A stretch of DNA of 64,000 nt from Jiangella alba. GTDB lineage: Bacteria > Actinomycetota > Actinomycetes > Jiangellales > Jiangellaceae. Where the stretch lies: contig NZ_FNUC01000003.1 of NCBI RefSeq assembly GCF_900106035.1, forward strand, positions 2,659,501 to 2,723,500, read 5' to 3'. The position numbers were made by a program, and so were the translations under genes. Below are positions 63,189 through 64,000 of this stretch, one piece after another (the first letter of the stretch is position 1; each line of letters opens with the position of its first letter). A model generated the notes under the pieces. That model did no database searches. It was not told the origin of the DNA and was given only the letters and a program-made list of their open reading frames with translations.

Positions 63189-64000
63189 GGCAGCCCCGGC
63201 AGCTTGAAGGTGTGCCCGCCGGACCCTACGGCGACGGCCATCTCGTAGACGGCCAGCACCTCGTCGGCGACCCGCGACCAGTCGTAGCGGCGCACGCCCA
63301 GCGACGCGGCCGCCCGGTACCGGGCCCGCCGCGCGGGGTCGCCGAGCAGCGCGATCGCCTCGTCGGCCAGCGCGGACGAGTCGCCGACGGGGACCAGCGC
63401 ACCCAGGCGCCCGCCGTCCAGCACGGCCTGGAACGCCTCGAGGTCGCTGGACAGCACCGGCGCGCCGGCCGCCATGGCCTCGGCCAGGACGATGCCGAAC
63501 GACTCGCCGCCGATGTGCGGCGCGACGTAGATGTCGCTGCTGGCCAGCATGGCCGCCTTGTCGTCGTCGCTGACGCCGCCCAGGAACTCGACGGCGTCGC
63601 GGTGCCGGGGCTCGATGCCGCGGCGGATGTCGTCGATCTCGCCCCGGCCGGCCACCAGCAGCCGCGCCTTCGGGAACGCGTCGTGGATCGCCGGCCACGC
63701 CTTGAGCAGCACCTGCAGGCCCTTGCGCGGCTCGTCCAGCCGCCCGAGGAACGACAGCGTCCCGTCCCCCGACCGCCACTCCTCGCGGACGGGCACGGCG
63801 AACCGGTCGACGAAGAGCCCGTTCGGGATGAGGACGGCGTCGACGCCGAGGTGCTGGACGACGGTGCGCCGGGCCTCCTCGGAGACGGCGATGTGGGCGG
63901 TGAACTTCTCGAACGCCGACTTCAGGAGGCCCTGGGCCGCGCTCATCGCCCGCGACCGCCGCATCGCCGAGTGCGACGTCGCGACGATCGGCACCTCGGC
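63185..64000 (-). CDS. pimA: GDP-mannose-dependent PIM mannosyltransferase, N-terminus outside window
   Basis: This GT4-family fragment (at least 271 aa) lacks its N-terminus, which lies beyond position 64000. ATSHSAMRRSRAMSAA, VLIPNGLFVDRF, SFLGRLDEPRKGLQVLL and the EX7E motif in ESFGIVLAEAMAAGAP match phosphatidylinositol mannosyltransferase PimA. It would add the first mannose to phosphatidylinositol at the inner membrane face. The position beside pdxS agrees with actinobacterial order. The family call relies on motifs, not alignment. Confidence 0.88.
   Translation of the reverse strand, partial: AEVPIVATSHSAMRRSRAMSAAQGLLKSAFEKFTAHIAVSEEARRTVVQHLGVDAVLIPNGLFVDRFAVPVREEWRSGDGTLSFLGRLDEPRKGLQVLLKAWPAIHDAFPKARLLVAGRGEIDDIRRGIEPRHRDAVEFLGGVSDDDKAAMLASSDIYVAPHIGGESFGIVLAEAMAAGAPVLSSDLEAFQAVLDGGRLGALVPVGDSSALADEAIALLGDPARRARYRAAASLGVRRYDWSRVADEVLAVYEMAVAVGSGGHTFKLPGLP

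Overview
The window is high-GC actinobacterial DNA: codon third positions are almost all G or C, GTG starts are frequent, and the CDS-end to CDS-start overlaps are mostly ATGA or GTGA. The right third (about 43.5-64 kb) has the gene order familiar from mycobacteria and streptomycetes (pimA, pdxS, pdxT, yebC, ruvCAB, yajC, apt, relA, cyclophilin, glyoxalase-II-like hydrolase, hisS, Rv2578c-type radical SAM protein, aspS). The organism is therefore a free-living Actinomycetota member. A Jiangella-like genus is my guess from overall style and is not proven by the sequence.

Layout. 1-6.3 kb: a minus-strand run with an alpha/beta hydrolase, a methyltransferase, a SARP/BTAD regulator fused to a second alpha/beta hydrolase, a lipoprotein serine hydrolase, and a response regulator and histidine kinase (the kinase runs off the left edge). 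6.4-8.6 kb: a Gfo/Idh-type oxidoreductase and RarA. 8.6-33 kb, continued at 33-37.5 and 41.6-43.5 kb: a large accessory locus (below), interrupted by a TetR/amidohydrolase pair at 18-20.3 kb. 37.4-41.4 kb: an Erm-type rRNA methylase, a Uma2 nuclease-fold protein, an ABC-F protein and a flavin-reductase-fold protein sitting between two members of the locus. 43.5-64 kb: the conserved core, with an intein in the radical SAM gene, two SOS boxes, and secD/secF missing from their usual place between yajC and apt.

The accessory locus is the most interesting part. Six secreted beta-propeller paralogues (650-896 aa) lie with a sugar-type ABC importer (binding protein and two permeases, no ATPase), two DegT-type aminotransferases, two intact amidohydrolases each paired with a smaller paralogue that has lost its metal ligands, two DapA-family aldolases/lyases, two short-chain epimerase-like proteins and an unusual 408-aa regulator with a C-terminal winged helix. 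Seven copies of one 12-bp inverted repeat, consensus CGGYCTNGNCCG, plus one 11-bp variant, lie upstream of the transcription units of this set, several directly on recognisable -35/-10 elements. I infer one coherent, apparently undescribed uptake and catabolic regulon: propeller proteins bind or cleave something outside the cell, the importer brings in the product, and aminotransferases, amidohydrolases, DapA-like enzymes and dehydrogenases process it. The substrate is unknown; an amino-sugar or aminocyclitol-type compound is only a guess from the DegT class.

Three gene-free stretches hold repeats. About 26.6-27.25 kb is a tandem array with long palindromes and a 22-C run. About 47.7-48.06 kb and 62.29-62.63 kb are two oppositely oriented copies of one structured element whose long stem shows a compensatory base change.
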